From positions 1 through 64,000 of the forward strand of contig CAYNNG010000006.1 of the NCBI GenBank assembly GCA_964398655.1: 64,000 bases of DNA, given 5' to 3'. This stretch comes from SFFI01 sp964398655 (GTDB taxonomy: Bacteria; Bacillota; Clostridia; Saccharofermentanales; DTU023). Position 1 is the stretch's first letter. Each line of letters begins with the position of its first letter. Positions 42,174 to 51,917 of this stretch are shown here, in pieces. A program made the position numbers and the translations under genes. Below the pieces are notes generated by a model. The model saw only the letters and a program-made list of their open reading frames with translations. It had not been told where the DNA came from and made no database searches.

Positions 42174-44436
42174 GGGAAATACGCAACATTTAGACCTTGA
42201 CCTGCTGAGCCAAGATTTTGGCAACTGGTATCAAGATCCTGACCGCCTGGTCCAGGGCCGGATGTCCTCTGACCTCTACCCCTACCGGGCACTTTTTTCT
42301 CCCATCCAGGTTAACCACCTGCGCTTGAAAAACCGTCTGGTTATGGCCCCCATGGGCAATATTAATATGTGTGACGAAAATGGCCGCCCCTCTCCGGAGA
42401 TGGTGGCCTATTTTGCCGAAAGGGCCAAGGGAGGCGTGGGCCTCTTGACTTCCGGCCTCATCCCGGTTTCGCAAGGCCAGGATCCTTCCGTATTAGAGAA
42501 GGGTGATCTGACCTATTTCCCCCGCCTCTTGGGGTCCCGCACCTTCTTCTCGGGCTGGCGGGATATCGCTAACGCCTGCCATGCCCAAGGCGCCCACTTT
42601 TTCATTCAACTGACGGCGGGTCTGGGCCGGGTGGGCAACCCTGAATGCCTCATGGTTCATAAGCGTTTGCCGGTGTCCGCCTCCTGGAACCCCAACTACT
42701 ACCTGCCCTCCATTCCCTCGGCTCGCCTGTCGGACCGCAAGCTCAAGCAGATTGTGAAAAACATGGGCCAAGCTGCGGCCGATGCCCAGGTTATGGGCCT
42801 CGACGGGGTTTACCTGCATGCCCACGAGGGCTACCTTATGGAGCAGATGGCCAACTCCGCCTTCAACCGCAGGAAGCTGGGCCGCTACGCTGATCCCCGC
42901 CGCTTCGGCCTGGAGATTGTGGAGGAAATCCGCCGCCGCGTGGGTCCCAAGTACCCCATCATGTTCCGCATCGACCTGTCTTTAGCCCTCAATGCTACCT
43001 ATGGCGACCGCATGCAGAACAATAAAATCCTCAAGAAATTTCAAAATGAACGCACGGTGGAGGAGACCCTGGCCTATATGAAGGACCTAGTCCAGGCGGG
43101 TGTCGACCTCTTTGACGTGGACCTGGGCTGCTACGATAACTGGTGGCTGCCCCATCCTCCCACCTTTATGCCCCCTGCTCCCTTTGTGGAAGTGGCTGCC
43201 ACGGCGAAAAAATACTTCGCGGACCAGGGCATTAAATCGCAACAAGGTCTGGAAGTGCCCATCGTGGCGGTGGGTAAGCTAGGCAATCCTGACCTGGCAG
43301 AAGCCACCCTCCAGGGGGGCAAGGCTGACATGATCATGCTGGGCCGTCCGCTTTTGGCTGACCCCTACTGGCCGCAAAAGGCTTACGCGGGCCAGGTTAC
43401 TGAGATCCGCCCCTGCATTGGCTGCCAGGATGCCTGTATTAACGAGTTTGTGGAAGGTGGGCGCCCCTATTGCACGGTCAATCCCCGCTGCTCCTTTGAA
43501 ACGATTTATCCCCTCCACCCCGAGCCGGCCAGAGAGCCTAAGCGCGTGGGTGTGGTAGGGGCGGGGCCTGCCGGTTTGGAGGCGGCCCTTACCCTCTTAG
43601 ACCGGGGCCACGACGTGACCCTTTATGACGCGGCCGACAAGCCCGGCGGCGTACTGCGCACGGTGGCCCTGGCGCCCAATAAGCTGGACCTGCTCAACCT
43701 CTTGACCTGGTATGAGCACCGCTTGGACAAGGCCCTGGCCAATCCTCATCTGCGCTATCTGCCTGGGACCATCGCTTCGGTCAGCCTCTTAGAGGACGAG
43801 CGCTACGACGCGATCCTTTGCGCGACTGGAGCCAAGGCCCGCCGCCTCCCTGTCCCCGGCGGCGATCTGGCGATTACAGGCCTGGAACTGGCACAAAATC
43901 CCAGCCTGGCCCAAGGCAAGAAAAATATCGTGATCGTGGGCGCGGGCTCGGTCGGAGTGGAGCTGGCCTTCCTCTTGGCCGATAATCCAGACTGCAAGGT
44001 CACCATCGTGGAAGCGACGCCCTATGTCATGAAGGGGGTCTGCACCGCTAACCGCACTTACCTCATCCACTATTTAGAGAAAAAACCAGCCCAAATCCTG
44101 CTCTGCTCCCAGGTTAAGGAGATCACCGACCAAGAGGTTAAGATCCGCCGCAATGTCTCTAAGACCGTACCAGATCCCTGGGTAACTTGGACGCCCATCT
44201 TGCCCGACAATGTGGTTAACCCCTTGGCCAAGACTTTGGAAGAAGAATTTAAGGAAGAAAGTTTGCCGGCGGACCTGGTGGTTTTCGCGGTAGGTAATGA
44301 AAGACGGACCAGCCTGTACGACAGCCTGGTGGCAAACTACTGCGCTCCGGAAATTCACAAGCTGGGAGATGCCTTCCAGCCCGCCACCATAAAGCAGGCG
44401 ATTCGGTCTGGCTACCGGCTGGCCTTGAGCATCTAG
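42166..44436 (+). CDS. Old-Yellow-Enzyme-type FMN/FAD/[4Fe-4S] oxidoreductase
   Basis: A 756-residue enzyme of the 2,4-dienoyl-CoA reductase/FldZ group. An N-terminal FMN barrel (about 40-410; RLKNRLVMAPMGNINMC, HAHEGYLMEQMANSAFNRR) is followed by a Cys motif CIGCQDACINEF and a fourth Cys for the [4Fe-4S] cluster, then FAD and NAD(P)H sites GAGPAGLEAAL and IVGAGSVGVELAFLL. Family members reduce activated C=C bonds (enoates, bile-acid or xenobiotic intermediates); the substrate here is unknown. ATG 42166 follows GAGGAGG and overlaps the transporter gene. Confidence 0.9.
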   Translation: MSKGNTQHLDLDLLSQDFGNWYQDPDRLVQGRMSSDLYPYRALFSPIQVNHLRLKNRLVMAPMGNINMCDENGRPSPEMVAYFAERAKGGVGLLTSGLIPVSQGQDPSVLEKGDLTYFPRLLGSRTFFSGWRDIANACHAQGAHFFIQLTAGLGRVGNPECLMVHKRLPVSASWNPNYYLPSIPSARLSDRKLKQIVKNMGQAAADAQVMGLDGVYLHAHEGYLMEQMANSAFNRRKLGRYADPRRFGLEIVEEIRRRVGPKYPIMFRIDLSLALNATYGDRMQNNKILKKFQNERTVEETLAYMKDLVQAGVDLFDVDLGCYDNWWLPHPPTFMPPAPFVEVAATAKKYFADQGIKSQQGLEVPIVAVGKLGNPDLAEATLQGGKADMIMLGRPLLADPYWPQKAYAGQVTEIRPCIGCQDACINEFVEGGRPYCTVNPRCSFETIYPLHPEPAREPKRVGVVGAGPAGLEAALTLLDRGHDVTLYDAADKPGGVLRTVALAPNKLDLLNLLTWYEHRLDKALANPHLRYLPGTIASVSLLEDERYDAILCATGAKARRLPVPGGDLAITGLELAQNPSLAQGKKNIVIVGAGSVGVELAFLLADNPDCKVTIVEATPYVMKGVCTANRTYLIHYLEKKPAQILLCSQVKEITDQEVKIRRNVSKTVPDPWVTWTPILPDNVVNPLAKTLEEEFKEESLPADLVVFAVGNERRTSLYDSLVANYCAPEIHKLGDAFQPATIKQAIRSGYRLALSI

Positions 44437-44456
44437 GCGCAGGCTTCAGGAAGGCC

Positions 44457-44530
44457 GCGCAGACCGCCGATGCCGTAGAGGCCGTGCAGGCCGCAGATGT
44501 CGTAGAGGCCACGCAGGCCGCCGATCGCGG
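44457..44530 (+). repeat. 27-bp tandem repeat between reductase and dehydrogenase genes
   Basis: Units at 44457-44483, 44484-44510 and a partial 44511-44530 share GCAGGCCGCCGATG and CGTAGAGGCC. They fill the spacer. No separate gene is indicated. Confidence 0.7.
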
Positions 44531-44545
44531 AAAAGTGAGCTAGAT

Positions 44546-45634
44546 ATGTCAGAAAACACCGCAGCACAAGTCCAGAAAATTATCCTCGCCGGGTCCGGCC
44601 GAGTGGCCAGGCACCATGTCCAGGCCATCTCCTACCAGGAGAAGAAGGGCCGCGCCCAGCTGGTGGCCATTTGCGGCCCCGACCAGGCTGGGGCCCAAGC
44701 CCTCCTGCAAGAACACTACAAGGGTGACCGCAGCCGTGTGGCCTATTACCCAGACTTAACTGCTGCCCTGGCCCAGGAAAAGGCAGACCTGGTGGCCATC
44801 GCTACGCCCTCGGGTACCCATAAAGACCTGGGCCTGGAAGCCCTCGCAGCGGGCTGCCATATCTTTGTAGAAAAACCCCTGGCCATGACCTACCAGGATG
44901 GCTTAGAGCTGGCCGAGGCCGCGGCTGCGGCCGGTAAGAAGCTGGCCCTGGGCCATAAATACCGTTACTTACCCTGCCTGGCAGACCTGGCCGCGGATAT
45001 TCAAGCGGGTAAATTTGGCCAGGTCTATTACGGGTCCGTCATCCTGCGCTGGGGCCACGACCAAGCCTACTATGACCGCGCTCCCTGGATAGGGACGCGG
45101 GCGGCGGACGGCGGGGTAATTATGAACCAATCGGTCCATGCCTTTGACCTCCTGCGCTGGCTTATGGGCCTGGAGGACCAAGCCCTGCTGGACACGCGGG
45201 GCTTTACTTCGACCCAAAGCCATGTAATGGAATCGGAAGACCTGAGCCTAGGGGTCTTTAGCTTTGCCGGCGACCACTATATTTCTTACGAAGGAACCAC
45301 CTCCAGCCAGCCCGACCGCCAGCAGGTTGAGCTCTTCATCTGCTGCGCCCAAGCCGATATTCGCGCCGGTATCATGGGCCATAAACCGCATTTATCCATC
45401 CGGTCCCAAGGTAAGGAACTGCGCCGACCTTACCTGCGCCGGTTTTTTTCTCAGCTGATCCGCCAGGAGGGCCTCAAAGGCCTGCAGGCCGCAAAAAATC
45501 CCCATATCGCAATTTATACAGACCTGCTCAAGGCTATCGCGGAAGACCGCGAGCCCCTGGCCTCCAGTCCGGCGGGCCTTTCCTCTCTGGAGATGGTGGA
45601 GGCCTTGTACCGGGCGTCAGGTATTATCGCGTGA
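44546..45634 (+). CDS. Gfo/Idh/MocA family oxidoreductase
   Basis: NAD(P)-dependent dehydrogenase of 362 residues, probably acting on a sugar or cyclitol. Rossmann motif AGSGRVARHHVQAI at about 14-27, the conserved EKPLAMT at residues 111-117, and GHKYRYLP in the hinge. The long C-terminal domain is unassigned. Start ATG 44546 has only a weak ribosome site (GTGAG). Its stop lies 13 bp before the phosphorylase start, so they are co-transcribed. The substrate cannot be told from sequence. Confidence 0.88.
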   Translation: MSENTAAQVQKIILAGSGRVARHHVQAISYQEKKGRAQLVAICGPDQAGAQALLQEHYKGDRSRVAYYPDLTAALAQEKADLVAIATPSGTHKDLGLEALAAGCHIFVEKPLAMTYQDGLELAEAAAAAGKKLALGHKYRYLPCLADLAADIQAGKFGQVYYGSVILRWGHDQAYYDRAPWIGTRAADGGVIMNQSVHAFDLLRWLMGLEDQALLDTRGFTSTQSHVMESEDLSLGVFSFAGDHYISYEGTTSSQPDRQQVELFICCAQADIRAGIMGHKPHLSIRSQGKELRRPYLRRFFSQLIRQEGLKGLQAAKNPHIAIYTDLLKAIAEDREPLASSPAGLSSLEMVEALYRASGIIA

Positions 45635-45647
45635 AGGAGTGCTTGCC

Positions 45648-46949
45648 ATGCGTTTTCTCGATTTGATTCTTAAGAAAAAAGCCGGCCAGGAGCTGACTAC
45701 CGCAGAAATTAACTACTTTATCCAAGCCTACAGCGCAGATGAAATCCCGGACTACCAGGTTTCCGCCCTGCTCATGGCGATCTGCTTCCAAGGTATGACC
45801 GATCGGGAAACCGCTGACCTCACCCTGGCTATGGCCCGGTCAGGCGACCATTTGGACCTCTCCGCCATCCCCGGCATCAAGGTGGACAAACATTCGACGG
45901 GTGGGGTGGGCGACAAAACCAGCCTGATTGTGGGTCCCCTGGTGGCCTCTCTCGGGGTGCCAGTAGCCAAAATGTCCGGCCGCGGCCTCGGCCACACGGG
46001 CGGGACGATCGACAAGCTGGAATCCATTCCCGGCCTCACTACCAGCTTTGACCTGCCGGACTTTATCCAGCAGGTCCGGGATATCCACTTAGCCATTGCG
46101 GGCCAAACCGCCCACCTGGCCCCTGCTGACAAGAAGCTCTACGCCTTGCGAGATGTCACAGGCACGGTGCAAAGCCCCGCCCTCATCGCGGCCTCCATCC
46201 TCTCCAAGAAAATTGCCGCAGGGGCAGACAAAGTTGTCTTTGATGTTAAATGCGGGTCGGGAGCCTTCATGGAAAACCTAAAGGAGGCCCAACATCTGGG
46301 CCGCGTCATGTACAGCATTGGCCAAGCAGCTGGCCTGACGGTACACGCAATTATTTCCAATATGGACCAGCCCTTGGGCCGCATGGTGGGCAACCGCTTG
46401 GAGGTCTACGAGGCCGTGCAGACCTTAAAGGGGCAGGGTCCCACAGACCTGCATGAACTTTGCCTGGCTCTCGCCGTGGAAATGGCCTTCCTGGCGGAGA
46501 AAGGCAGCAGGGAGGACCTCCGGGCCCAGCTGGAAGACAAGCTCCAGCTGGGCCAAGCCTTGGCCAAGCTCCAGGAGATGGTGGAGGCCCAGGGGGGCGA
46601 CAGCTCCTATCTGACCGACCCCGACCAGCTCCTGCCCGCTACATATACTGCCGACTTTTTGGCCCCGGAGGCTGGCTACTTGCAAGCCATGAACTGCCAG
46701 CTGGTAGGTGAAGCCTCCGGCCTCTTAGGCGCCGGCCGGGCCAAATTAGATGATGTCATTGATCCCACGGCCGGCCTGATTTTCGACCATAAGGTAGGAG
46801 CCAAGCTGGCTAAGGGCGACCGCATCTGCCGCTTGCAATCCTCCAGTGTCCAGGACTTTGGCCCCGCCCTGGCCAAGTTGGAAGCTGCCCTGACCCTGGG
46901 CAGCCAAGCGCCGGAACCCACCCCGATCATTCTGGACCATATTTATTGA
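45648..46949 (+). CDS. pdp: pyrimidine-nucleoside (thymidine) phosphorylase
   Basis: Splits thymidine/uridine with phosphate to base and (deoxy)ribose 1-phosphate, 433 residues, cytosolic. Phosphate and nucleoside motifs KHSTGGVGDKTSLI (near 80) and KMSGRGLGHTGGTIDKLESI (about 107-126) are intact, with KCGSGAFM later. ATG 45648 follows AAGGAG at 8 bp. It ends the operon that begins with the Na/Pi transporter. Confidence 0.94.
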   Translation: MRFLDLILKKKAGQELTTAEINYFIQAYSADEIPDYQVSALLMAICFQGMTDRETADLTLAMARSGDHLDLSAIPGIKVDKHSTGGVGDKTSLIVGPLVASLGVPVAKMSGRGLGHTGGTIDKLESIPGLTTSFDLPDFIQQVRDIHLAIAGQTAHLAPADKKLYALRDVTGTVQSPALIAASILSKKIAAGADKVVFDVKCGSGAFMENLKEAQHLGRVMYSIGQAAGLTVHAIISNMDQPLGRMVGNRLEVYEAVQTLKGQGPTDLHELCLALAVEMAFLAEKGSREDLRAQLEDKLQLGQALAKLQEMVEAQGGDSSYLTDPDQLLPATYTADFLAPEAGYLQAMNCQLVGEASGLLGAGRAKLDDVIDPTAGLIFDHKVGAKLAKGDRICRLQSSSVQDFGPALAKLEAALTLGSQAPEPTPIILDHIY

Positions 46950-47080
46950 CGGTATTTGACTGATTGGTGCTGGCAAAAGGGGAAAGCAAACTGTTAGAAT
47001 CAATTTTATAACCTAATTCCGAAGTGGACCGGACCTAGGCCGCGCTCAGGCCTTGGTCCCGAATTTTAGAAAGGTGTTCC

Positions 47081-48460
47081 ATGCTCAAAAAATCTCAAGT
47101 TGAAGGCATTTTGGCGGCCGCTCTGACGGGTGGCGCGGAATTTGCCGAAGTCTTTGTAGAAGACAAGGACAACACCAGGCTTAGCTACCTGGATGACAAA
47201 CTAGACTCTATCTCTTTAGGCCGCGATTATGGTCTGGGCCTGCGCCTGATTAAAGGCTTTGAACAGGTTTATGCCTATACTTCTGACCTCAGTGAGAAGA
47301 ACCTGCTGGCTCTGGCCAAGTCTTCGGCGGAGGCCTTAAGTGGCAAATCTGGTCAAAAGGTTTTGGCCTTTGAAAACCAGCCCGCGCGTCAGGTCAATAT
47401 TATCCGGATCCTGCCTGGAGAAATTGCCCTGCGGAAGAAGCTTGACCTCTGCAAGGAAGCCTTCCATACCGCGAAAGACTATGATCCTTGCATTGTCCAA
47501 GCCGTTGCCATGTATATGGACGAAGACCAAAAGGTCCTCATCGCCAACTCGGAAGGACTTTGGGTAGAAGACCAAAGGGTCCGCACTCGCTTTATGGTGA
47601 GCGCGGTGGCCAGCGATGGTAAAGATATGCAGACGGGCTTTATGGGCCCAGGCGCCTCTCAAGGTTTTGAATTCTTTGAAGACCACGATGTTAATGACAT
47701 CGCGCAAGAAGCTGCTCGAATCGCGACAACCATGATCAAGGCCGACTACGCTCCCTCAGGCGCTATGCCGGTTATTATGGACAATGCCTTTGGTGGCGTG
47801 CTTTTCCACGAAGCTTGCGGTCACGGCTTGGAAGCCTCCTTTGTATCCAAGGGTGTGTCAGTCTACACCGGTAAGCTGGGCCAGCAAATTGCTTCGCCCC
47901 TGGTTACAGCCCTGGATGATGGCACGCTCTTAAACGGCTGGGGGTCTTCCGGTTATGACGATGAGGGTACCCCGACCCAGCGCAACCTGCTGATCGAAAA
48001 TGGTGTGCTCAAGTCCTATCTGGTAGACCGGCTCAATGGCAAGCGCATGGGCTTAGCCTCTACGGGTTCTGCCCGCCGGCAAAACTACCGCTTTGCCCCC
48101 ACTTCCCGGATGAATAACACCTTTATCGCTCCGGGGGACTCTACCCGGGAAGAAATTATCGCCAACACAGAATATGGCCTCTATGCCAAGAGCTTAGGCG
48201 GCGGTTCGGTAGACGTCACCACCGGTGAATTTAACTTTGCCGTGGCTGAAGGCTATCTGGTAAAGGATGGCCAAATCGTCAAACCCGTACGTGGCGCTTC
48301 ACTGATTGGTACAGGCCTTGAAGTCCTGCAAAAAATCGACATGGTGGGCGATGACTTTGCTCTGGGCCAGGGTATGTGCGGAGCTTCTTCGGGCTCTATA
48401 CCTGCAGCCTTAGGCCAACCCCCCTTACGGATCAGCCGGCTCACCGTAGGCGGTAGATAA
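47081..48460 (+). CDS. tldD: TldD metalloprotease subunit
   Basis: Catalytic half of the TldD/TldE protease, 459 residues. The zinc motif HEACGH is at 243-248, followed by GLEASFVSKGVSVYTGKLG. The C-terminal domain carries NNTFIAPGDSTREEII and ends with a GGR that is typical. It is followed 18 bp later by tldE on the same strand. In other bacteria the pair trims peptides, including modified peptide precursors. ATG 47081 follows AAAGGTG. Confidence 0.93.
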   Translation: MLKKSQVEGILAAALTGGAEFAEVFVEDKDNTRLSYLDDKLDSISLGRDYGLGLRLIKGFEQVYAYTSDLSEKNLLALAKSSAEALSGKSGQKVLAFENQPARQVNIIRILPGEIALRKKLDLCKEAFHTAKDYDPCIVQAVAMYMDEDQKVLIANSEGLWVEDQRVRTRFMVSAVASDGKDMQTGFMGPGASQGFEFFEDHDVNDIAQEAARIATTMIKADYAPSGAMPVIMDNAFGGVLFHEACGHGLEASFVSKGVSVYTGKLGQQIASPLVTALDDGTLLNGWGSSGYDDEGTPTQRNLLIENGVLKSYLVDRLNGKRMGLASTGSARRQNYRFAPTSRMNNTFIAPGDSTREEIIANTEYGLYAKSLGGGSVDVTTGEFNFAVAEGYLVKDGQIVKPVRGASLIGTGLEVLQKIDMVGDDFALGQGMCGASSGSIPAALGQPPLRISRLTVGGR

Positions 48461-48478
48461 GGGAGATAGGAGGATAAG

Positions 48479-49816
48479 ATGGATAAACGTGAATTTGCGG
48501 AAAAACTCTTAACAGCCGCCCAGGACCGCTATCAAGAGGCAGAGGTCTTCTTTGTAGGCTCCACGGCTACGAGTATTGAACTATATAACGGATCTTTAGA
48601 AAAGTTTGAAATTGCTGACTCCCGCGGCCTCCAGCTCGCGGTCATTCAGGATGGGGTTAAGGCCCTGGCCTATACCGAAGAATTGACTGAAGAGTCTGTA
48701 GATTATCTCATGGACCAGGTTCAGGCCATTTTAGACCTAGGCCAGCCTGCGGAAGACCTACCCAGTTTTTATGAGGGTAAGGATGAGCTCCGCCCCCTGC
48801 CCGAGCAGAAAAAGTTCCAACTGGATACCGAGCAAGCGATGGCCAGTCTGCAAGAGCTCCAGCAGGAAGTCCAAAAGTTCACTTCTGAAGCCAAGATGAT
48901 CACCTTGGAACTGGGCGCCAACGCGGGCGACCAATTTATCTGCAACAGCAAGGGCCTGGACCGCAGCGGTCAGGCTGGCCAAGGCCAGATCATTGTTTAC
49001 GTGGTTCTGGCTCGGGGCGAGGAAATGCAAAATGGCTTCTCCTTCCGTGTCTTCTCCGACTTGGCAGAAGTGGACCTGGCGGAATTGGCTAAAGAGGCTG
49101 TGGACAAGGCAGAGTCCAACTTTGGCGGCCAAAGCTGCAAGTCTGGCCAGTACCCTGTCATCATTGAAAATGATTGCTTTGCTTCCCTGCTTATGGCCCT
49201 GTCCCCAGCTTTCTCCGCCGAAAGCGTGCAGAAGGGGGTTTCCTTACTCAAGGGCCGCATGGGCCAGCGTATTGCTTCGGAGCATTTCTGCCTTTATACA
49301 GACCCCATGCATCCAGCCTGCCCCGCTCCGCATAATTTTGACGATGAGGGCGTGGCAACCCAGAAGCTCTGCCTGGTAGACCAAGGTGTGCTCAAGTCCT
49401 ACCTGCATACCTTAGAAACCGCCAAAAAAGATGGCACCGAACCCACAGGAACCGCTTCTCGTTCCTACAAGGGTAAGGCCAGCCCCTGGGCCGACTTCTT
49501 CTACATGCAGGAAGGGGACAAGGACTTTGACCAGCTCTTGGCCGAAGTTGGCGAGGGTATCTTGATTACGGACCTACAGGGCCTGCACTCCGGCCTCGAC
49601 CCGATTAGCGGAGACTTCTCCCTGGCGGCCAAGGGCTTCGCGATTTCCGAAGGCAAGAAGGGCCGACCCATTAAGCAAATCACCGTGGCCGGCAACCTGA
49701 TCGACCTGCTGGAGGGAATCAAGGAAGTGGGAGCAGATGCTAAACTCAGCACCTACGGCTCCTACATCCCTTCAGTTTATGTAGAAGCCATGGCGATTGC
49801 GGGTGATCAGGACTAA
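48479..49816 (+). CDS. tldE: TldE/PmbA protease subunit
   Basis: Non-catalytic partner of TldD, 445 residues, with the same fold but no HExxxH; the equivalent place reads CFASLLMALSPAFSAESVQKG. Further family features are the GLHSGLDPISGDFSLAAKGF segment and the terminal GSYIPSVYVEAM. ATG 48479 follows AGGAGGA. Transcription ends at the hairpin at 49848. Confidence 0.93.
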   Translation: MDKREFAEKLLTAAQDRYQEAEVFFVGSTATSIELYNGSLEKFEIADSRGLQLAVIQDGVKALAYTEELTEESVDYLMDQVQAILDLGQPAEDLPSFYEGKDELRPLPEQKKFQLDTEQAMASLQELQQEVQKFTSEAKMITLELGANAGDQFICNSKGLDRSGQAGQGQIIVYVVLARGEEMQNGFSFRVFSDLAEVDLAELAKEAVDKAESNFGGQSCKSGQYPVIIENDCFASLLMALSPAFSAESVQKGVSLLKGRMGQRIASEHFCLYTDPMHPACPAPHNFDDEGVATQKLCLVDQGVLKSYLHTLETAKKDGTEPTGTASRSYKGKASPWADFFYMQEGDKDFDQLLAEVGEGILITDLQGLHSGLDPISGDFSLAAKGFAISEGKKGRPIKQITVAGNLIDLLEGIKEVGADAKLSTYGSYIPSVYVEAMAIAGDQD

Positions 49817-49847
49817 GGTCCGGAATCAGGATCAACAGCTGGTCCCC

Positions 49848-49880
49848 AGCCCCTGCCCCTCTGGACAGGGGCTTTAGCTT
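49848..49880 (+). terminator. terminator after tldE
   Basis: AGCCCCTG (49848-49855) pairs with CAGGGGCT (49866-49873), then TTAGCTT. Confidence 0.7.
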
Positions 49881-49905
49881 AAAATAAAGGAAATTCTGCC
49901 AGGGC

Positions 49906-49934
49906 TTGAAATCTCAAATATTAAATGTTACTAT
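49906..49934 (+). promoter_or_regulatory. promoter of tRNA-Val
   Basis: -35 TTGAAA at 49906-49911, 17-bp spacer, -10 TACTAT at 49929-49934. Confidence 0.75.
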
Positions 49935-49963
49935 ACGAAAGCTTTTGCTCTAGCGAGCCAAAG

Positions 49964-50039
49964 GGGAGTATAGCTCAGCTGGGAGAGCGCTTGCCTTACA
50001 AGCAAGATGTCACAGGTTCGAGCCCTGTTACTCCCACCA
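49964..50039 (+). tRNA. tRNA-Val(TAC)
   Basis: Acceptor GGGAGTA/TACTCCC, D arm GCTCAGCTGGGAGAGC, anticodon stem CTTGC/GCAAG around CTTACAA (TAC), T arm ACAGGTTCGAGCCCTGT, encoded CCA. Confidence 0.95.
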
Positions 50040-50040
50040 C

Positions 50041-50080
50041 AAAGACGAGAGGATAACTCCTCTCGTCTTTCGTCTTTTAT
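50041..50080 (+). terminator. terminator of tRNA-Val
   Basis: AAAGACGAGAGGA (50041-50053) pairs with TCCTCTCGTCTTT (50058-50070), then CGTCTTTT. Confidence 0.9.
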
Positions 50081-50129
50081 GGGGCAAAATGCAGCCCTTA
50101 AAGGCAGCCTTTAAAGGAAGAAGGAAGAG

Positions 50130-51869
50130 ATGACCCATCAGCCAGAAGACAGGCAAAAGCGGATGCCGCGCCGCCCCCTCAGGCGAGCTGGCCAGCCCTT
50201 CGCTGCAGATCCATCACAAAATTCTTACACAAATAATGAAGCAAGGGGCGAGAGTCCTGCTAGCAGGCTAAGAGACCGTGGGCCTAGAAGCCGGACTTCC
50301 CAAGGAGGCCCGGGGAGGTTCGCTGGAGGCCGGAGGACAAGGCCTGACAATTCTGCCGGGCCGAGAGACCAGACTCAGGACCCCAGTTACCTAAAGACAG
50401 AGAGCCCAGCGCCCCAGGCTAAGGGCCCCAAGACGGGCTTTTCCGGTAAGGAAAAGCTGGCTGCCCTGATCTTATTTGTCCTCCTTCTCGCTTTACTCAT
50501 CGTAGTTGCGAAATATAAGTACTCTCCCCAGCCCCAGACCGACCTGCAGGCAGGGTCTAAGCCGTTAATCCAAGGCCAGGAAGAAGGCCAGGGCCAAGAC
50601 GATGACCAGGTTCAGGGGAAGCTAGGCGAAGATCAGGACGGAATGGCACCAGACCAAGGCACAGGCCAGGGAGAAGACCCAGCCCAGGCTGCCAAAACCC
50701 CGCAGGGAGCAGACGGAGAAACTTTTACCATCGCGGCGGTAGGCGATGTCCTTATCCATGACGCCATCTTAAATGCGGGTGCGCAGGAAGACGGGACCTA
50801 CGATTTCCGCCCCCTCTTTACCCATCTTGCCCCCATCATTGAGCAGGCGGACCTGGCCGCTTTCGATATGGAAGGTGTCTTCCGCGGGGCCCCTTACGCG
50901 GGCTACCCCTCCTTTTCAGTACCGGAAGACCTGGCCGACAACCTCAAAGACCTGGGTTTTGACCTGGCCATCACGGCCAATAACCACGCGATGGACTTTG
51001 ATGTGGATGCCATGATGCGGACCGCCCGTGTGGCCAAGGAGGCGGGTCTCATTCCCGTGGGGACCCGGGCAGACTTCGGCGACCCTACTTTCTTCATTCA
51101 GGATATTAACGGGATCAAGGTAGGAATTTCCGCCTTTACCTATGAATCACCCCGCCAAGGAACCGACCTCTCCCTGCGCAGTTTTAATAATGTTCCCATC
51201 TCGGTTAAGAACTCCCAACTTATTGACTCCTTTTATGTGAGCCTGGACTGGCCGGACTTCTGGGAGGAAGATGCCGCTCGCCTGGAGGACCGGGTCAAGG
51301 AGATGAGAAAGGCGGGGGCCGAGGTCATTATCTTCTTCATGCACTGGGGTACGGAATATGCCGAAGGGCGCGACCAGGCCCAGGGCTACTATGCCCAGGT
51401 TTTAGCTAACAGCGGGGTAGACCTGGTTTTGGGCTGCGGCCCCCACGTGATTCAGGAAATCCGGGCAGTGCCTGCAGAAGAGGGAGACCACACCATGCTC
51501 TGCTTCTATTCTGTAGGCAACTGTGTCTCTAACCAGCAGTACGACACCGGCAACTCCGAGGGCAGAGCCCAGGACGGACTAGTTGCTCTGGCCTCCTTTA
51601 AACGCGGCAAAAACGGTAAGGTAGCCCTGGACCGCGCGGGCTATGTGGCCCACACCGTGTACAAGGAATACCCCGAAAAGGGTGACCGACCCTACACCAA
51701 GGCCCTGGCCATCCCTATTGAGCAGGGCCTCAAGGACCCTCAAGCCTGGCAGCTCACGGACCAGGCCCTGGCCGACCTCAAAGCTGCTCAAAGCCGAGTT
51801 AAGGCTATCATGGACACCAACGAGCCCCGAGACCTGCCCCTCCAGGCCTACTCTGGTTTTTTTGAATAA
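50130..51869 (+). CDS. CapA family protein, membrane-anchored
   Basis: A 579-residue protein of the CapA/PgsA poly-gamma-glutamate group, a metallophosphatase-like fold. Residues 1-105 are a cytosolic, Arg/Pro/Gly-rich disordered tail, followed by one membrane helix (about 110-127, LAALILFVLLLALLIVV), a Gln/Asp/Gly-rich spacer to about 195, and the outer domain with AAVGDVLIH, AFDMEGV, ITANNHAMD and HWGTEY. The other capsule genes (capB, capC) are not nearby, so a role in wall or polymer turnover is as likely as capsule export. ATG 50130 follows GGAAGAG. Confidence 0.88.
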   Translation: MTHQPEDRQKRMPRRPLRRAGQPFAADPSQNSYTNNEARGESPASRLRDRGPRSRTSQGGPGRFAGGRRTRPDNSAGPRDQTQDPSYLKTESPAPQAKGPKTGFSGKEKLAALILFVLLLALLIVVAKYKYSPQPQTDLQAGSKPLIQGQEEGQGQDDDQVQGKLGEDQDGMAPDQGTGQGEDPAQAAKTPQGADGETFTIAAVGDVLIHDAILNAGAQEDGTYDFRPLFTHLAPIIEQADLAAFDMEGVFRGAPYAGYPSFSVPEDLADNLKDLGFDLAITANNHAMDFDVDAMMRTARVAKEAGLIPVGTRADFGDPTFFIQDINGIKVGISAFTYESPRQGTDLSLRSFNNVPISVKNSQLIDSFYVSLDWPDFWEEDAARLEDRVKEMRKAGAEVIIFFMHWGTEYAEGRDQAQGYYAQVLANSGVDLVLGCGPHVIQEIRAVPAEEGDHTMLCFYSVGNCVSNQQYDTGNSEGRAQDGLVALASFKRGKNGKVALDRAGYVAHTVYKEYPEKGDRPYTKALAIPIEQGLKDPQAWQLTDQALADLKAAQSRVKAIMDTNEPRDLPLQAYSGFFE

Positions 51870-51917
51870 GGTACTCGGAATCAGTTAGAATAAAAGCATC
51901 TCTAGAAAGGGACGCCT